Assembly: GCA_016869515.1 (NCBI GenBank)
Contig: VGDZ01000023.1
Location: 1 to 41,644 of the forward strand
DNA: 41,644 bases
DNA from: Alphaproteobacteria bacterium
Lineage (GTDB): Bacteria; Pseudomonadota; Alphaproteobacteria; VGDZ01
Direction of reading: 5' to 3'
Positions within the stretch are counted from its first letter, which is position 1; the number at the start of each line of letters is the position of its first letter. A program made the position numbers and the translations under genes. This document shows positions 1-9,046 of the stretch, one piece after another. The notes under the pieces are model-generated. The model had not been told where the DNA came from. It did no database searches and saw only the letters and a program-made list of their open reading frames with translations.

Positions 1-1
1 C

Positions 2-139
2 ACGGCCGGCGACGAGGCCGACCGGCTTTATCGCCGGCTGGGCTGGGTCGAGGTCGGCACGGTGCCGGGCTTTGCACTGTGGCCGGACGGACGGCCCTGC
101 GACACGACCTATTTCTACAAGCGGATCGATCGCGGCTGA
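2..139 (+). CDS. GNAT family N-acetyltransferase, C-terminal fragment
   Basis: The window opens inside this gene, and only the last 45 codons are present, ending in TGA at 137-139. The visible residues LYRRLGWVEVGTVPGFALWP followed by DTTYFYKRI are typical of the end of a GCN5-related acetyltransferase. Here the R/G-x-x-G/A acetyl-CoA-binding part lies upstream of the window and the tail forms the last beta strands. The substrate cannot be told from this fragment. Its stop codon shares one base with the ATG of the next gene (TGATG), so the two are probably translated together. The family is fairly clear from the tail; the specific function is unknown. Confidence 0.75.
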   Translation, partial: TAGDEADRLYRRLGWVEVGTVPGFALWPDGRPCDTTYFYKRIDRG

Positions 140-975
140 TGGATTCGGTCCTGGTCGCGGCCGCCTTGTTCAGCGCCTTCCTGCATGCCGCCTGGAACGC
201 GGCCATCCGCCAGGCGGACGACACCGATTCCGCCATGGCGGCGCAGGTCGTGACCTCGGGTCTGATCGGCTTGCCGCTGTTGCTCTTCTTTCCGTTGCCG
301 GGGCCGGCGGCTTGGCCGTGGCTGGCCGCCTCGACCGGATTCAACATGCTGGCGATGCTGGCGATCCTGCGCGGTTACGCCGCCGGCGGCGGCTTCGGCC
401 TGGTCTATCCGGTGACGCGCGCGGTCTCGCCGCTGCTGGTGGCGCTGCTGGCGGTTTGGATCATGGGCGAGCGGCTGAGCGCGCTCGGCCTGACCGGCGT
501 CGCGCTGATCGCGGGGGCGGTCGGGCTGTTCGCGGTCGGCCAGGATTGGCGACGACCGGGGGCGCTGGCGTGGTCGGTGGTGGCGGGCGTGTTCTCGGCG
601 GCCTATATCGTCTGCGATGCGCAAGGCGCGCGCGCCTCGGAATCGGCGCTGGGCTACGGCGCGGCGATGTCGGTGGTCAATGCGCTGGCCTTCGGCGCCA
701 TCCACACGCTGCGCGGGCGCGGCTCGGTGCGGCTGGCGCTGCGGACGCATGCGCGCATGGCGGCGCTGGCTTCCAGCGCCTCGATGACCTCGTATCTGCT
801 GATCATCTGGGTCTACGCCCAGGCCTCGGTCGCCATCGGCGCGGCCTTGCGCGACACCAGCATCGTTTTCAGCGCCATCATCGCCGCGCTGGTGCTGAAA
901 GAGGCCATGGGGCGCTGGCGGATCGCGGCGATCGGGCTGGCGGTTCTAGGCGTGATCGCGCTGCGGCTGGCTTAA
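139..975 (+). CDS. EamA/DMT-superfamily membrane transporter
   Basis: This 278-residue, almost wholly hydrophobic protein has two repeated EamA halves of about five membrane helices each. The first begins LVAAALFSAFLHAAWNAAIR and the second follows residue 140. That is the usual length and layout of drug/metabolite transporters of the inner membrane. The motif HAAWNA in helix 1 and a late GE-like turn before helix 5 fit the family. The ATG at 139 overlaps the stop of the acetyltransferase (TGATG), which favours it over the open frame further upstream, since that would run through the preceding gene. The gene ends tail-to-tail with the OsmC gene, sharing 4 nt. The transported substrate cannot be inferred. 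Confidence 0.85.
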   Translation: MDSVLVAAALFSAFLHAAWNAAIRQADDTDSAMAAQVVTSGLIGLPLLLFFPLPGPAAWPWLAASTGFNMLAMLAILRGYAAGGGFGLVYPVTRAVSPLLVALLAVWIMGERLSALGLTGVALIAGAVGLFAVGQDWRRPGALAWSVVAGVFSAAYIVCDAQGARASESALGYGAAMSVVNALAFGAIHTLRGRGSVRLALRTHARMAALASSASMTSYLLIIWVYAQASVAIGAALRDTSIVFSAIIAALVLKEAMGRWRIAAIGLAVLGVIALRLA

Positions 976-1442
976 TCGGAGAATTCGGGCTCGACCGTCA
1001 CCGGGAAGTTGACCGAATTGGCGACGAAGCAAAGGCGATGCGCCTCGTGGTGCAGCGCCTCGGCCTTGGCGCGATCGGACCCCGGCGCCAGCGTCGCCAG
1101 CGGCCGCAGCACCGCCGAAACGAAGCGCCCGCCGCCGTCGCCGCCTTCGGCCATGGTGCCTTCGGCGCGGTCGACATAGTCGGTGACGACGATCTTGGCC
1201 ACGGCGCAGAGATGCAGATACCACAGCATGTGGCAGGCCGAGAGCGAGGCCACCAGCATGTCCTCGGGATTGTAGCGCGCGCCGTCGCCGCGAAAGGCCG
1301 GATCGGACGAGCCCGGGATCGGCGGCTTGCCAGGGCTTTCGATGACGTGGTCGCGGCCGTAATCCTTGTAGCCCGAGGTGCCGCTGCCGCGATTGCCGGT
1401 CCAGCGCACCTGCGCAGAGTAGCGATGTTCGCGTCCGGCCAT
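972..1442 (-). CDS. OsmC/Ohr family protein
   Basis: This 156-residue OsmC-like protein is the usual size for this group of thiol-dependent peroxidases. The central helix carries SACHMLWYLHLCAVA with two cysteines. The first lies in the position of the peroxidatic Cys of OsmC and the second about nine residues later; in OsmC/Ohr proteins the paired Cys lies further apart in a separate helix, so the catalytic pair should be checked. The start MAGREHRYSAQVRW was chosen because it lies 1 nt after the thyX stop, giving a likely thyX-osmC operon. A role in organic hydroperoxide detoxification is inferred from the family. The 3' end overlaps the EamA gene by 4 nt. Confidence 0.85.
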   Translation of the reverse strand: MAGREHRYSAQVRWTGNRGSGTSGYKDYGRDHVIESPGKPPIPGSSDPAFRGDGARYNPEDMLVASLSACHMLWYLHLCAVAKIVVTDYVDRAEGTMAEGGDGGGRFVSAVLRPLATLAPGSDRAKAEALHHEAHRLCFVANSVNFPVTVEPEFSD

Positions 1443-1443
1443 C

Positions 1444-2385
1444 TCAGCCCGCCTCGCGGCCGAGCGCCGCCATCGCTTCGCGCCATTCGCGCGGGCTGAG
1501 GCCGGATTCCTTCTGGCCGACGCGCTTGCCGGCCAGCAGCGCCTTGACCAGCGCCAGCGCCTTGGCCGAAAGCGCGATGCCGCCCAGGCGGTAGTTGACG
1601 AAGGCGTCGTGGCACAGCGGCACCCAGCGCCGCGTGACTTCGAGCATGGCCTCGGCATAAACGCGGATCTCGTACTGGGCATGGGCGTCGGCGCGCAGCG
1701 ACAGGAAATGGAACAGATTGTGCAGATCGGTCTTCCAATACCATTGGGTATAGAAATTGAGGCTGAGGTTCATGCGCGCGAGTTCGCGGGCGAGGCCGCG
1801 GCGCTTGGCGTCGCGCGGCGTGCCGTCCGGGGTCTCGTTGAGCATCTCCTCGTAATGGTCGTAGACCCGGTTGGAATCGTCCTTGAGCAGCTTGAGCACG
1901 CGCACGGCCTCGGCTCCGCTCAGCACCTCGCCGCGGCCCTGGCGGTTGACCGCCGATTGCGCCGCCAGGTGCTTGGGGTCGGGCAGATAGAATTCGCGAT
2001 CCAGGATCGAATAGCGCGCCGAGTATTCGTTGACGTTGGCGGTGCGGTGCCGGATCCATTGCCGGGCGACGAAGATCGGCAGTTTGACGTGGAACTTGAT
2101 CTCGGCCATCTCGAACGGCGTGGTGTGGCGGTGCCGCATCAGGTAGTCGATCAGGCCCTTGTCCTCGGACACCTTGCGCGTGCCGCGGCCGTAGGAGACC
2201 CGCGCCGCCTGCACCACCGCGCCGTCGTCGCCCATGTAATCGACCGCCCGCACGAAGCCGTGATCCAGCACCGGCAGCGGCTGGAACAGGATCTCCTCCA
2301 GCGCCGGCACGGTCGGCCGGCGGGTGGGGAAGGTCTCGGCCCGGGCGGCGTCGATGTCGCGCCGCTCGGCTTGGCTGATGGTCAT
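1444..2385 (-). CDS. thyX: Flavin-dependent thymidylate synthase ThyX
   Basis: ThyX makes dTMP from dUMP using methylene-tetrahydrofolate, FAD and NADPH, replacing classical ThyA. The diagnostic RHR-x7-S signature is present as [15 protein letters not shown] in the first half of this 313-residue protein. Nearby residues [24 protein letters not shown] form the usual dUMP/FAD-binding region. Length is within the range of the longer alphaproteobacterial ThyX proteins. The ATG at 2385 has a GGAG Shine-Dalgarno about seven bases upstream. The downstream OsmC gene follows after 1 nt and is probably cotranscribed. Identification is secure. Confidence 0.97.
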   Translation of the reverse strand: MTISQAERRDIDAARAETFPTRRPTVPALEEILFQPLPVLDHGFVRAVDYMGDDGAVVQAARVSYGRGTRKVSEDKGLIDYLMRHRHTTPFEMAEIKFHVKLPIFVARQWIRHRTANVNEYSARYSILDREFYLPDPKHLAAQSAVNRQGRGEVLSGAEAVRVLKLLKDDSNRVYDHYEEMLNETPDGTPRDAKRRGLARELARMNLSLNFYTQWYWKTDLHNLFHFLSLRADAHAQYEIRVYAEAMLEVTRRWVPLCHDAFVNYRLGGIALSAKALALVKALLAGKRVGQKESGLSPREWREAMAALGREAG

Positions 2386-2429
2386 GACGGGCTCCGAATC
2401 GGAGGCGATTTTAGCACCCGGCCGGGGCC

Positions 2430-2458
2430 TTCAAACCCGCCCGCCGAACGCCTATATT
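2430..2458 (+). promoter_or_regulatory. sigma70-type promoter of the tmRNA gene
   Basis: TTCAAA at 2430-2435 and TATATT at 2453-2458 are separated by exactly 17 bases. The predicted transcription start near 2463-2466 coincides with the expected 5' end of the acceptor piece of the permuted tmRNA. It lies between the divergent thyX start and ssrA. Confidence 0.75.
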
Positions 2459-2462
2459 AGGT

Positions 2463-2745
2463 GCGCCGGGCGACCGGCTATGGCGATAAACGCGACGTGG
2501 CATAGGCGATGCGGACCCGGGGGCAGTACCCGGCGCCTCCACCAAATTCCCGCGGTCTGGCGCGGGGCGATGGGGGCGACACAGGCTCGACGCGCGCAGT
2601 AAAGACGTCGACTTTCGCTCGGCATGGTTCCGCCGTTATCGGGCCAATCCAAGAGTGCCAACGATAACGACTTGGCTCTCGCGGCCTAACCAAACTTAGG
2701 CCACGCGGTCCGGGGGGAACCGGGCAACAGAATCCCCCCACTTTC
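2463..2745 (+). ncRNA. ssrA: Two-piece, circularly permuted tmRNA
   Basis: tmRNA rescues stalled ribosomes and tags the nascent chain for proteolysis. The acceptor piece (about 2463-2544) comes first and ends in CGCCTCCACCA at 2534-2544. An intervening loop of about 27 nt follows, and the coding piece starts with GGGGGCG at 2572. These two 7-mers pair as an acceptor stem with a G3-U70 wobble, the alanine identity element. A T-arm-like hairpin (CCGGG/CCCGG) precedes the CCA end. The tag frame GCC-AAC-GAT-AAC-GAC-TTG-GCT-CTC-GCG-GCC-TAA at 2657-2689 encodes ANDNDLALAA, with the usual ANDN start and a protease-recognised hydrophobic-Ala-Ala end. Downstream G and C runs at 2711-2738 can form a pseudoknot or hairpin. 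The exact 5' and 3' ends are estimates. The permuted order is the hallmark of alphaproteobacteria. Confidence 0.93.
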
Positions 2746-2794
2746 CTTTGACGTCGACCATTGACGCGCGGCGCGATGCGGCGAGACTGAGGCC

Positions 2795-4159
2795 ATGAGC
2801 GCGCGCGAGACCTGGTCCGGCCGCACCGGCTTCATCCTGGCGACGATCGGTTCGGCGGTCGGCCTGGGCAGCATCTGGAAGTTCCCCTACGAGGTCGGCA
2901 GCAATGGCGGCGGCGCCTTCGTGCTGTTCTATCTGGCCGGCCTGGCGCTGGTCGTGTGGCCCTTGATGCTGCTCGAATTCGCGCTCGGCCGGCGCGGCCA
3001 GGCCGATGCCGCGCGCGGCATCGCCGCCGTCGCCAAGGAGTTCGGCGCCTCGCCGCGCTGGGCCGGGATCGGCGTGCTGGGCACGCTGACCTCGTTCCTG
3101 ATCCTCAGCTTCTACGCCGTCATCGGCGGCTGGGCCTTGGCCTATGCGATCGAGGCGCTGACCGGGGTGGGAGGCATTGCCGCCGACGGCGCGGCGGCGC
3201 AGGCGCGTTTCGATGCCCTGCTGGCGTCGCCCGTGCGATTGGGCCTGCATCACTTGCTGTTCATGGTTGCGACCGTTGCCATTGTCGCCCTCGGCGTCAG
3301 GCGCGGCATCGAGCGCGCCTCCGAGATCATGATGCCGGCCTTGGCGCTGCTGATGGCGGCGCTGGCGGTCTATGGCGCGGTCGAGGGCGATGTCGGGGCG
3401 ACGCTCGACTATCTGTTCCGCTTCGATCCGGCCCGGATCGAGCCGCGGGTCGCGCTCGAGGCGCTCGGCCTGGGTTTCTTTTCGATCGGCGTCGGCTTGG
3501 CGGTGATGGTGACCTATGCCGCCTATGCCGAGGCCGCGATCGATTTGCGGCAGGTCGCGCTGATCACCATCCTGGGCGACACCGCGATTTCGTTCATGGC
3601 CGGGCTGGCGATCTTCCCCTTGGTGTTCGCCAACGGCCTGGACCCGGCGGGCGGTCCCGGGTTGATGTTCGTCTCCCTGCCGGTGGCTTTCGCCGCCATG
3701 CCGTTCGGCGGCGCGGCGGCGCTGGCTTTTTTCCTGCTGTTGACGGTGGCGGCATTGTCGTCGGCGATCTCGATGCTGGAGATGGCGGCGGCTTATCTGC
3801 GCCGCGCCCGGCAATGGTCGAGGATCCGGGCGGCGGTGGTCGCGGGCGCGGTGTGCTGGGTCCTAGGCTGGGCGACGGTGCTGTCGTTCAATCTGGGGAG
3901 AGAGTGGCGGCCGTTGGGATTGGTGCCCGGCTTCGAGGGCCTGGGCGCGTTCGAACTGCTCGACCAGCTGACGTCGAATCTGCTGCTGCCGTTGGGCGGC
4001 TTGGCGCTGGCGATCTTGGGCGGCTGGGCCTTGCCGCATGACCTCTTGGCCAAGGAACTGCGCTTGGGCGCGGGCGCGGCGCGCGCCTTGCGCTTCCTGC
4101 TGCGTTACTTCGCGCCGGCCGCGATCCTGGCCACGGCAGCAGCGCCGCTCTTGTTCTAA
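2795..4159 (+). CDS. Sodium-dependent transporter, neurotransmitter:sodium symporter family
   Basis: This 454-residue inner-membrane protein is of the LeuT/TnaT/MhsT type, which couples Na+ to uptake of amino acids or related compounds. The unwound first helix shows the signature [20 protein letters not shown] followed by [16 protein letters not shown], where substrate and sodium ligands lie in LeuT. About 11-12 membrane helices follow, as usual for bacterial members. An internal [12 protein letters not shown] stretch matches the helix 6 region. The ATG at 2795 has GAGG a few bases upstream. The stop overlaps the parC stop by 4 nt on the opposite strand. Substrate specificity is not evident. 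Confidence 0.93.
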   Translation: MSARETWSGRTGFILATIGSAVGLGSIWKFPYEVGSNGGGAFVLFYLAGLALVVWPLMLLEFALGRRGQADAARGIAAVAKEFGASPRWAGIGVLGTLTSFLILSFYAVIGGWALAYAIEALTGVGGIAADGAAAQARFDALLASPVRLGLHHLLFMVATVAIVALGVRRGIERASEIMMPALALLMAALAVYGAVEGDVGATLDYLFRFDPARIEPRVALEALGLGFFSIGVGLAVMVTYAAYAEAAIDLRQVALITILGDTAISFMAGLAIFPLVFANGLDPAGGPGLMFVSLPVAFAAMPFGGAAALAFFLLLTVAALSSAISMLEMAAAYLRRARQWSRIRAAVVAGAVCWVLGWATVLSFNLGREWRPLGLVPGFEGLGAFELLDQLTSNLLLPLGGLALAILGGWALPHDLLAKELRLGAGAARALRFLLRYFAPAAILATAAAPLLF

Positions 4160-6396
4160 CCGTTGTCGAATTTGTTGGAACGCGGGAAGCCCTTGGGCGG
4201 CAGGCGTCCGGCCTGGGCGCGCGCGCCCACCCAATCGCGCAACGCGGTCTCGCGGAACTCGCCCTGGGCGTTGCGCCAAACCAGGCCTTCCTTGAGCTTG
4301 AAGGCGCGCACGTCCGACAGCCCGCCCTGCTTGTGCTTTTGCAGCGTGATGCCGCGGCCGCGCGTCATCTCGGGCACGTCGGCCAGGGGGAAAATCAAGA
4401 GCTTGCGGTTGACGCCGATGCAGGCCAGATGGTCGGCGCCCTCGGGCACCACGGCGAAGGTCACCGCTTCCACCCCCGCGGGCAGATTGAGCACGATCTT
4501 GCCCTGGCGGGTGCCGGCGACGACCTCATCCTCCGGCGCTATGAAGCCGCGGCCGTCGCCGGCGGCGAAGATCAGCTTGCGGCCGCCCTTGAACGCCATC
4601 ATCTGGGCCACGTCCTCGGCCTCGCCCAGCTCGACCATCAGCCGGATCGGCTCGCCATGGCCGCGCCCGCCCGGCAGCTTGTCGCAAGCCAGGGTGTAGC
4701 AGCGGCCATTAGTGCCCAGGACCAGCAGCTTGTCGGTGGTTTCGGCGTGAAGGTGGAAGCGCGGCCCGTCGCCTTCCTTGAACTGCAGGTCCTGGTCGGC
4801 CGCGACATGTCCTTTCATCGCCCGCACCCAGCCCTTGGCCGAGCAGATCACCGTCACCGGCTCCTTCTCGACCAGGGTTTCCAGCGCCACCTCGACCGCC
4901 GGCGGCGGATCGGCCAGGCGCGTGCGGCGCTTGCCGTCCTTGCCCGAGGCAAAGGACTTCTTGACCTCGCGGATCTCGTTGGCGATGGCGGCCCAGCGCT
5001 TGTCCTCGTCCTTGAGCAGGCCGCGCAGGCCGGTCTGTTCCTTCTTCAGCCGGTCGTGCTCCTGCTTGATCTCCATTTCCTCGAGCTTGCGCAGGTTGCG
5101 CAGCCGCATGTTGAGGATCGCCTCGGCCTGGACCTCGCTCAGCTTGAAGGCCTTGATCAGCGCCGGCTTGGGCTCGTCCTCGCGGCGAATGATGCGGATC
5201 ACCTTGTCGATGTCGAGATAGACGATCAGATAGCCATCGAGGATTTCCAGCCGGCGCGCGATCTCGGCCAGGCGGTGCTTGGCGGCGCGCCGCAGCACTT
5301 CGTGGCGGTGGTCGAGGAAGGCGCGCAGCACCTCTCGCAGGCCCATCACCCCCGGCCGGTTGTTCGCGTCCAGCACGTTCATGTTGAGCGGCACGCGGGT
5401 TTCCAGGTCGGTCAGGCGGAAAAGGTGCTCCATCAGCACCTCGGCATCGACCTCGCGGTTCTTGGGCGCCAGCACCAGCCGCACGTCCTCGGCCGATTCG
5501 TCGCGCACGTCGGCCAGCAGCGGCAGCTTCTTCTCGCCCAGCAGCTCGGCGATGCGCTCGATCAGCTTCGACTTCTGCACCTGGTAGGGGATCTCGGCGA
5601 CCACGATCTGCCAGGTACCGCGCTTGCCCTCTTCCTTCTGCCAAGCGGCGCGCAGGCGGAACGAGCCGCGGCCGGTCTTGTAGGCCTCGATCACCGACTG
5701 GCGCGGCTCGACCAGCACGCCGCCGGTCGGGAAGTCGGGACCGGGGACCAACTCGGCCAGCTTGTCCGCCCGCGCCTGGGGGTGCTTGATCAGGTGCAGC
5801 AGCGCATCGCAAATCTCGCCGACATGATGCGGCGGGATCGAAGTCGCCATGCCGACGGCGATGCCGGCGGCGCCGTTGGCCAGCAGATTGGGGAAGCGCG
5901 CCGGCAGCACCACCGGCTCGTGCTCCGAGCCGTCGTAGGTCGGGCGGAAATCGACCATGTCCTGATCGAGGCCCGCCAGCAGCGCCTCGGCCACGGCGGT
6001 AAGGCGGGCCTCGGTGTAGCGCATGGCGGCGGCGTTATCGCCGTCGATATTGCCGAAATTGCCCTGGCCCTCGACCAGCGGATAGCGCACGGCGAAATCC
6101 TGGGCCAGGCGCACCAGCGCCTCGTACACCGCCTGGTCGCCATGGGGATGGAATTTGCCGATGACGTCGCCGACGACGCGGGCGCATTTCTTGAAGCCGG
6201 AAGCGGGATCGAGCCTGAGTTCGCGCATCGCGAACAGGAGACGGCGCTGCACCGGCTTGAGCCCGTCGCGCACATCGGGCAGCGAACGCGCCATGATGGT
6301 CGACAGCGCATAGGACAGATAGCGCTCGGCCAGCGCGTCTTTGAGCGAGACGTCCTGCACCGCGCCCGGATCGGGCGGCAAATCCAAAGCGGCCAT
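4156..6396 (-). CDS. parC: DNA topoisomerase IV subunit A
   Basis: ParC is the DNA cleavage and religation subunit of topoisomerase IV, which decatenates replicated chromosomes together with ParE. The 746-residue sequence begins with the type IIA topoisomerase breakage-reunion domain, and the catalytic tyrosine is Y127 in [10 protein letters not shown]. The [19 protein letters not shown] segment (about 83-101) is the quinolone-determining loop; it has Gln88 where E. coli ParC has Ser80. A coiled-coil arm lies around 440-480, and the C-terminal domain is short, matching ParC rather than GyrA. It starts 9 nt after recO, with which it forms an operon. Confidence 0.95.
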   Translation of the reverse strand: MAALDLPPDPGAVQDVSLKDALAERYLSYALSTIMARSLPDVRDGLKPVQRRLLFAMRELRLDPASGFKKCARVVGDVIGKFHPHGDQAVYEALVRLAQDFAVRYPLVEGQGNFGNIDGDNAAAMRYTEARLTAVAEALLAGLDQDMVDFRPTYDGSEHEPVVLPARFPNLLANGAAGIAVGMATSIPPHHVGEICDALLHLIKHPQARADKLAELVPGPDFPTGGVLVEPRQSVIEAYKTGRGSFRLRAAWQKEEGKRGTWQIVVAEIPYQVQKSKLIERIAELLGEKKLPLLADVRDESAEDVRLVLAPKNREVDAEVLMEHLFRLTDLETRVPLNMNVLDANNRPGVMGLREVLRAFLDHRHEVLRRAAKHRLAEIARRLEILDGYLIVYLDIDKVIRIIRREDEPKPALIKAFKLSEVQAEAILNMRLRNLRKLEEMEIKQEHDRLKKEQTGLRGLLKDEDKRWAAIANEIREVKKSFASGKDGKRRTRLADPPPAVEVALETLVEKEPVTVICSAKGWVRAMKGHVAADQDLQFKEGDGPRFHLHAETTDKLLVLGTNGRCYTLACDKLPGGRGHGEPIRLMVELGEAEDVAQMMAFKGGRKLIFAAGDGRGFIAPEDEVVAGTRQGKIVLNLPAGVEAVTFAVVPEGADHLACIGVNRKLLIFPLADVPEMTRGRGITLQKHKQGGLSDVRAFKLKEGLVWRNAQGEFRETALRDWVGARAQAGRLPPKGFPRSNKFDNG

Positions 6397-6405
6397 GGGC
6401 CGGGG

Positions 6406-7149
6406 TTATACACCAGATGTTGTGGTCGCGCGAGCGTAACGCTCTACCAGTCGAGTGCGGGCGGCCGGCATCGGCTTGTCCTGGGGATGCCAGATCTGGC
6501 GTTCGAGGAAATGGCCGGTCAGCGCCAACCCGGCGGCGAGATCCTCGGCCACCGCCGGCTGGCCGCGACCCGGCACCAGAAAACCCGGCAGGGGCAAGAG
6601 TCTTTCGCGCCATTGGCCCGCCGCGGCCAAGGTCACGGCACGACCGCTGCGGGGCGAGACGAAGGCGAGGCCGTCGCCCGCGCCGCTGAGCGCGCAGCGT
6701 TCGAGGTCAAGCGCGAAGCCGAGCGCCTCCAACAGCATCAGCTCCCAATGCACATAGGCCAGCGGCCAGTCGTCGAGCGCCGCCACGGCGTCGAGCAAGG
6801 CCAGCGTGGCGGCGTGAATTTCGGGATGCGGCTCGCGATCGGGCAGGACCGAATCGACCACGGCGCAAGCGGCCGCGAGGCCTTCGAGCTTGGCCGCGTC
6901 GTCCAGCAACGCCTCGGCGCGGTCGCGCTTGAGTTCGCAGGCGAAGCTGCCGAGATGGTCCGCCAGCCGCGCCCGCCATGCCGCCAGCACCTCGTTGCCG
7001 GGCTGATAGAGCCCGCGGCCGCGGCGACCGAAGGCGCCGCGCACCAGGCCGCGATGGCGGCCGTGATCGCGCGTCAACAGGCTGAGGACGGCGGCGTCCT
7101 CGCCATGCCGCCGCAGGCCCAGCACGATGCCCTCGTCGCTCCAATCCAT
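6406..7149 (-). CDS. recO: DNA repair protein RecO
   Basis: RecO helps RecR load RecA on SSB-coated gaps in the RecF pathway. This 247-residue protein begins MDWSDEGIVLGLRRHGEDAA, the conserved OB-fold start with a typical 'DEGIVL' entry and the later GLVRGAFGRRGRGLYQPGN segment. A helical domain follows with the ALVD/LLEALGF-like region, and the total length fits the family. It is followed by parC after 9 nt. In related genomes recO usually follows era directly; here the flagellin/phoX block lies between them, so recO must use its own promoter in the region 7150-7277. Confidence 0.92.
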   Translation of the reverse strand: MDWSDEGIVLGLRRHGEDAAVLSLLTRDHGRHRGLVRGAFGRRGRGLYQPGNEVLAAWRARLADHLGSFACELKRDRAEALLDDAAKLEGLAAACAVVDSVLPDREPHPEIHAATLALLDAVAALDDWPLAYVHWELMLLEALGFALDLERCALSGAGDGLAFVSPRSGRAVTLAAAGQWRERLLPLPGFLVPGRGQPAVAEDLAAGLALTGHFLERQIWHPQDKPMPAARTRLVERYARATTTSGV

Positions 7150-7184
7150 GACGGCGTGATGACACGGTTCGCCCGCCCGCGCCA

Positions 7185-7224
7185 GACCGCGATCGGTTGT
7201 CGAGGAATCGCGGTCGCGATTCCT
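7185..7224. repeat. Alternative inverted repeats between recO and the flagellin gene
   Basis: Two overlapping perfect inverted repeats are visible. GACCGCGAT (7185-7193) can pair with ATCGCGGTC (7207-7215), while AGGAATCGCG (7203-7212) can pair with CGCGATTCCT (7215-7224) over a 2-nt centre. They cannot both form at once. On the minus strand this lies just after the flagellin stop and before recO. No T-run follows on either strand, so an intrinsic terminator is not well supported. It may be a factor-dependent end, a protein site or a repeat remnant. Confidence 0.5.
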
Positions 7225-7229
7225 TGCGA

Positions 7230-7270
7230 GCCGTCAATCGCGATCCAGAGCGGGATACGAGGGCATGATC
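7230..7270 (+). repeat. Intergenic repeat R1 (inverted partner at 9047-9086)
   Basis: The 41-nt segment just downstream of the flagellin stop begins GCCGTCAATCGCGATCC and continues GAGCGGGATAC to GGGCATGATC. The reverse complement of 9047-9086 matches it with only a few substitutions and one 1-nt gap. Shorter direct matches occur at 8999-9012 (AGGGCATGATCGAT) and 9123-9135 (ATCGCGGTCCAGA). The repeat therefore recurs at the borders of the intact flagellin gene. Confidence 0.6.
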
Positions 7271-7277
7271 GATGTCG

Positions 7278-8900
7278 CTACTTGAAGAACCCCAGCACCG
7301 CGCGCGAGGAGGTCAGCGCGCCCTTGAGCGAATTCTGGACCAGCTGGGCCTTGACCCTGCCGGCGGCCAGGTTGGCGGCTTCCTTGCCGAGATCGGCGTC
7401 GACCAGCACGCCCAGGCCCTGGCGGTAGATGTCGCTCTGGTGGCCGGCATAGCTGGAGATCGAATCGAGCCGCCTGAGCGCCGAACCCAGCGAGGCCGCC
7501 TTCGAGCTGCAGTAGACGATGGCGTTGTTGATGATGGTCAGCGCGCCGGCCGGGTCGTTGAGCGGATCCATTTGCGACAGCCCAAGCGATTCCAGCGTGA
7601 CGTTGTGGTTCTGCACGGTGTAGCTGGTGCCGCCCAGTTCGGTCAGGGTCGAGATCGAATCGAGGCGGTTGAGCACGGTGCGCGGGCCGAAGCCGGAATA
7701 GGTGTAGGTGGTGGTGACCGAATAGCCGACGATGGCGTCGGTGATGGCATCGCCGTTGCCGTCGACGTTCTGAGTGGTGGTGGTGGTCGTCGCCTGGCTG
7801 CCCGAGGTCAGCGAAGCGAACCCGGTCAGGTTGATGGTGTGATTGGCCGAGAGGTTGAGCGTGGTCTCGGACGAACCGTCGCGATCGGCATCGAAGTCGA
7901 GCGTGGTGCCGGCGATCACCGAACCGCCCGATCCGGTCGCCACCTCGCCCGCGCCGCTGGCAGTCAGCAGGCCGGTGAGGGTCTGATTCAGGGTCTGGTC
8001 CATATCGACATCGTTGACGCCGGTGCCGAAAAAATCGATGCGGACGCGCGAGTCGCTCTGGCCGTCGATGGTAGCCGAAGTCGGGTCGGTGCCGCCGACG
8101 CTGCTTTGGTCGAGGTTGGAGCTGGTGTTGAACTGCACCCGCACGTCGGGCGCCGGATTGCCGGCGACGTCGAAGTTCTGGGTGCCGTTGCCGTTGCTGG
8201 TTTGATTGGTGACATCGACCGTGGTCGAGGTCGAGCTGGAGATGTTGGTGTTGACGTCGAAATCGCCGTCGAGGGCGTGGTCGATCTGGGTGTCGGTGGT
8301 CTGGCGGGTCGAGCTTTGCACCCCGCCCGCGGCCAGGCCGGTCTGGGGATCCAACCGGTAATCGGTGGTGTTGTCGGTATTGATGATGACGTCGGTGGTG
8401 CCGTTGGCCTGGTAGTCGATGGTCAGGCGGGTGGTGGTGCGGGCGGTCAGTTGCAAGGGCGTGTCGCCCTGGTTGGCCGGGCGCAAGAGGTTGACGCCGT
8501 TGAAGCTGGCGCCGTCGATGATCCAGGAATCGATCGCGGTGCGGATGGCGAAGATGTCGTCGCGCAGCGCGGTCTTTTCGTTGATGCCCAGCCCGCCGAT
8601 ATTGGCCTGGACCACCTTGGCCTTCATCTCGATCAGCAGGTCGCCGATCGCCTCGGTCGCCTTGAGCGCGGTCAGGGTGGTGGCGGTGGCCAGGCCCGAC
8701 TGGATGGCGATGCCGTTCAGGCCGGCGATGTTGCCCTTGAGGCTGTTGGAAATGACGTAGGAGCTGCGGTCGTCCTCGGGACCGGCGACGCGGGCGCCGG
8801 TCGCCACCTTGCGCAGGCTGGTGGCGACGAACTCGTCGTTGCGCCGCATCGCCTGCCGCGCGCCGTCGACTCCCGGTTGTACGTTGACCGACATCCCCAT
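7278..8900 (-). CDS. Flagellin
   Basis: This is the structural subunit of the flagellar filament, exported by the flagellar type III system. The 540-residue protein has the conserved N-terminal coiled-coil half (SLRKVATGARVAGPEDDRSS, then SLKGNIAGLNGIAIQ and DGASFNGVNLL) and a C-terminal half ending AAGRVKAQLVQNSLKGALTS and VLGFFK. The centre is Ser/Thr/Asn/Asp/Gly-rich, as expected for the surface-exposed D2/D3 region. The first ATG of MGMSVNVQPG was chosen because GGTGGA lies about 7 nt upstream; the second ATG, two codons later, is possible. A good sigma54-type promoter lies about 75-85 nt upstream. The gene is a tandem paralogue of the broken copy at 9217-10841, with the same reconstructed length. 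It is probably the functional copy of the two. Confidence 0.9.
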   Translation of the reverse strand: MGMSVNVQPGVDGARQAMRRNDEFVATSLRKVATGARVAGPEDDRSSYVISNSLKGNIAGLNGIAIQSGLATATTLTALKATEAIGDLLIEMKAKVVQANIGGLGINEKTALRDDIFAIRTAIDSWIIDGASFNGVNLLRPANQGDTPLQLTARTTTRLTIDYQANGTTDVIINTDNTTDYRLDPQTGLAAGGVQSSTRQTTDTQIDHALDGDFDVNTNISSSTSTTVDVTNQTSNGNGTQNFDVAGNPAPDVRVQFNTSSNLDQSSVGGTDPTSATIDGQSDSRVRIDFFGTGVNDVDMDQTLNQTLTGLLTASGAGEVATGSGGSVIAGTTLDFDADRDGSSETTLNLSANHTINLTGFASLTSGSQATTTTTTQNVDGNGDAITDAIVGYSVTTTYTYSGFGPRTVLNRLDSISTLTELGGTSYTVQNHNVTLESLGLSQMDPLNDPAGALTIINNAIVYCSSKAASLGSALRRLDSISSYAGHQSDIYRQGLGVLVDADLGKEAANLAAGRVKAQLVQNSLKGALTSSRAVLGFFK

Positions 8901-8971
8901 GTCTCGTTCCACCCGTAACGAATGCCGCTCCCGCTTGGCGTTCGTGCTTCGCCCTATTGCGCTGGGGGAAA

Positions 8972-8987
8972 TGCAAGCCGCATGCCT
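8972..8987 (-). promoter_or_regulatory. Candidate sigma54 (RpoN) promoter of the intact flagellin gene
   Basis: Read on the minus strand, the element is AGGCATG-CGGC-TTGCA. It matches the RpoN consensus TGGCACG-N4-TTGCW with the GG and GC doublets at the correct spacing and two mismatches. The predicted start of transcription is about 60 nt before the flagellin ATG. Sigma54 control of flagellins is established in some alphaproteobacteria such as Caulobacter. No equally good element was found before the broken paralogue. Confidence 0.6.
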
Positions 8988-9046
8988 GGAGGTAGCCCAG
9001 GGCATGATCGATCTGGCTTAAACCCCGCGGTTCAAGACAGAACGTG

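Noticed and set aside
4333-7428. 1031-codon open frame on the plus strand
   Set aside because: Antisense to parC and recO with no recognisable domain; G+C-rich shadow.
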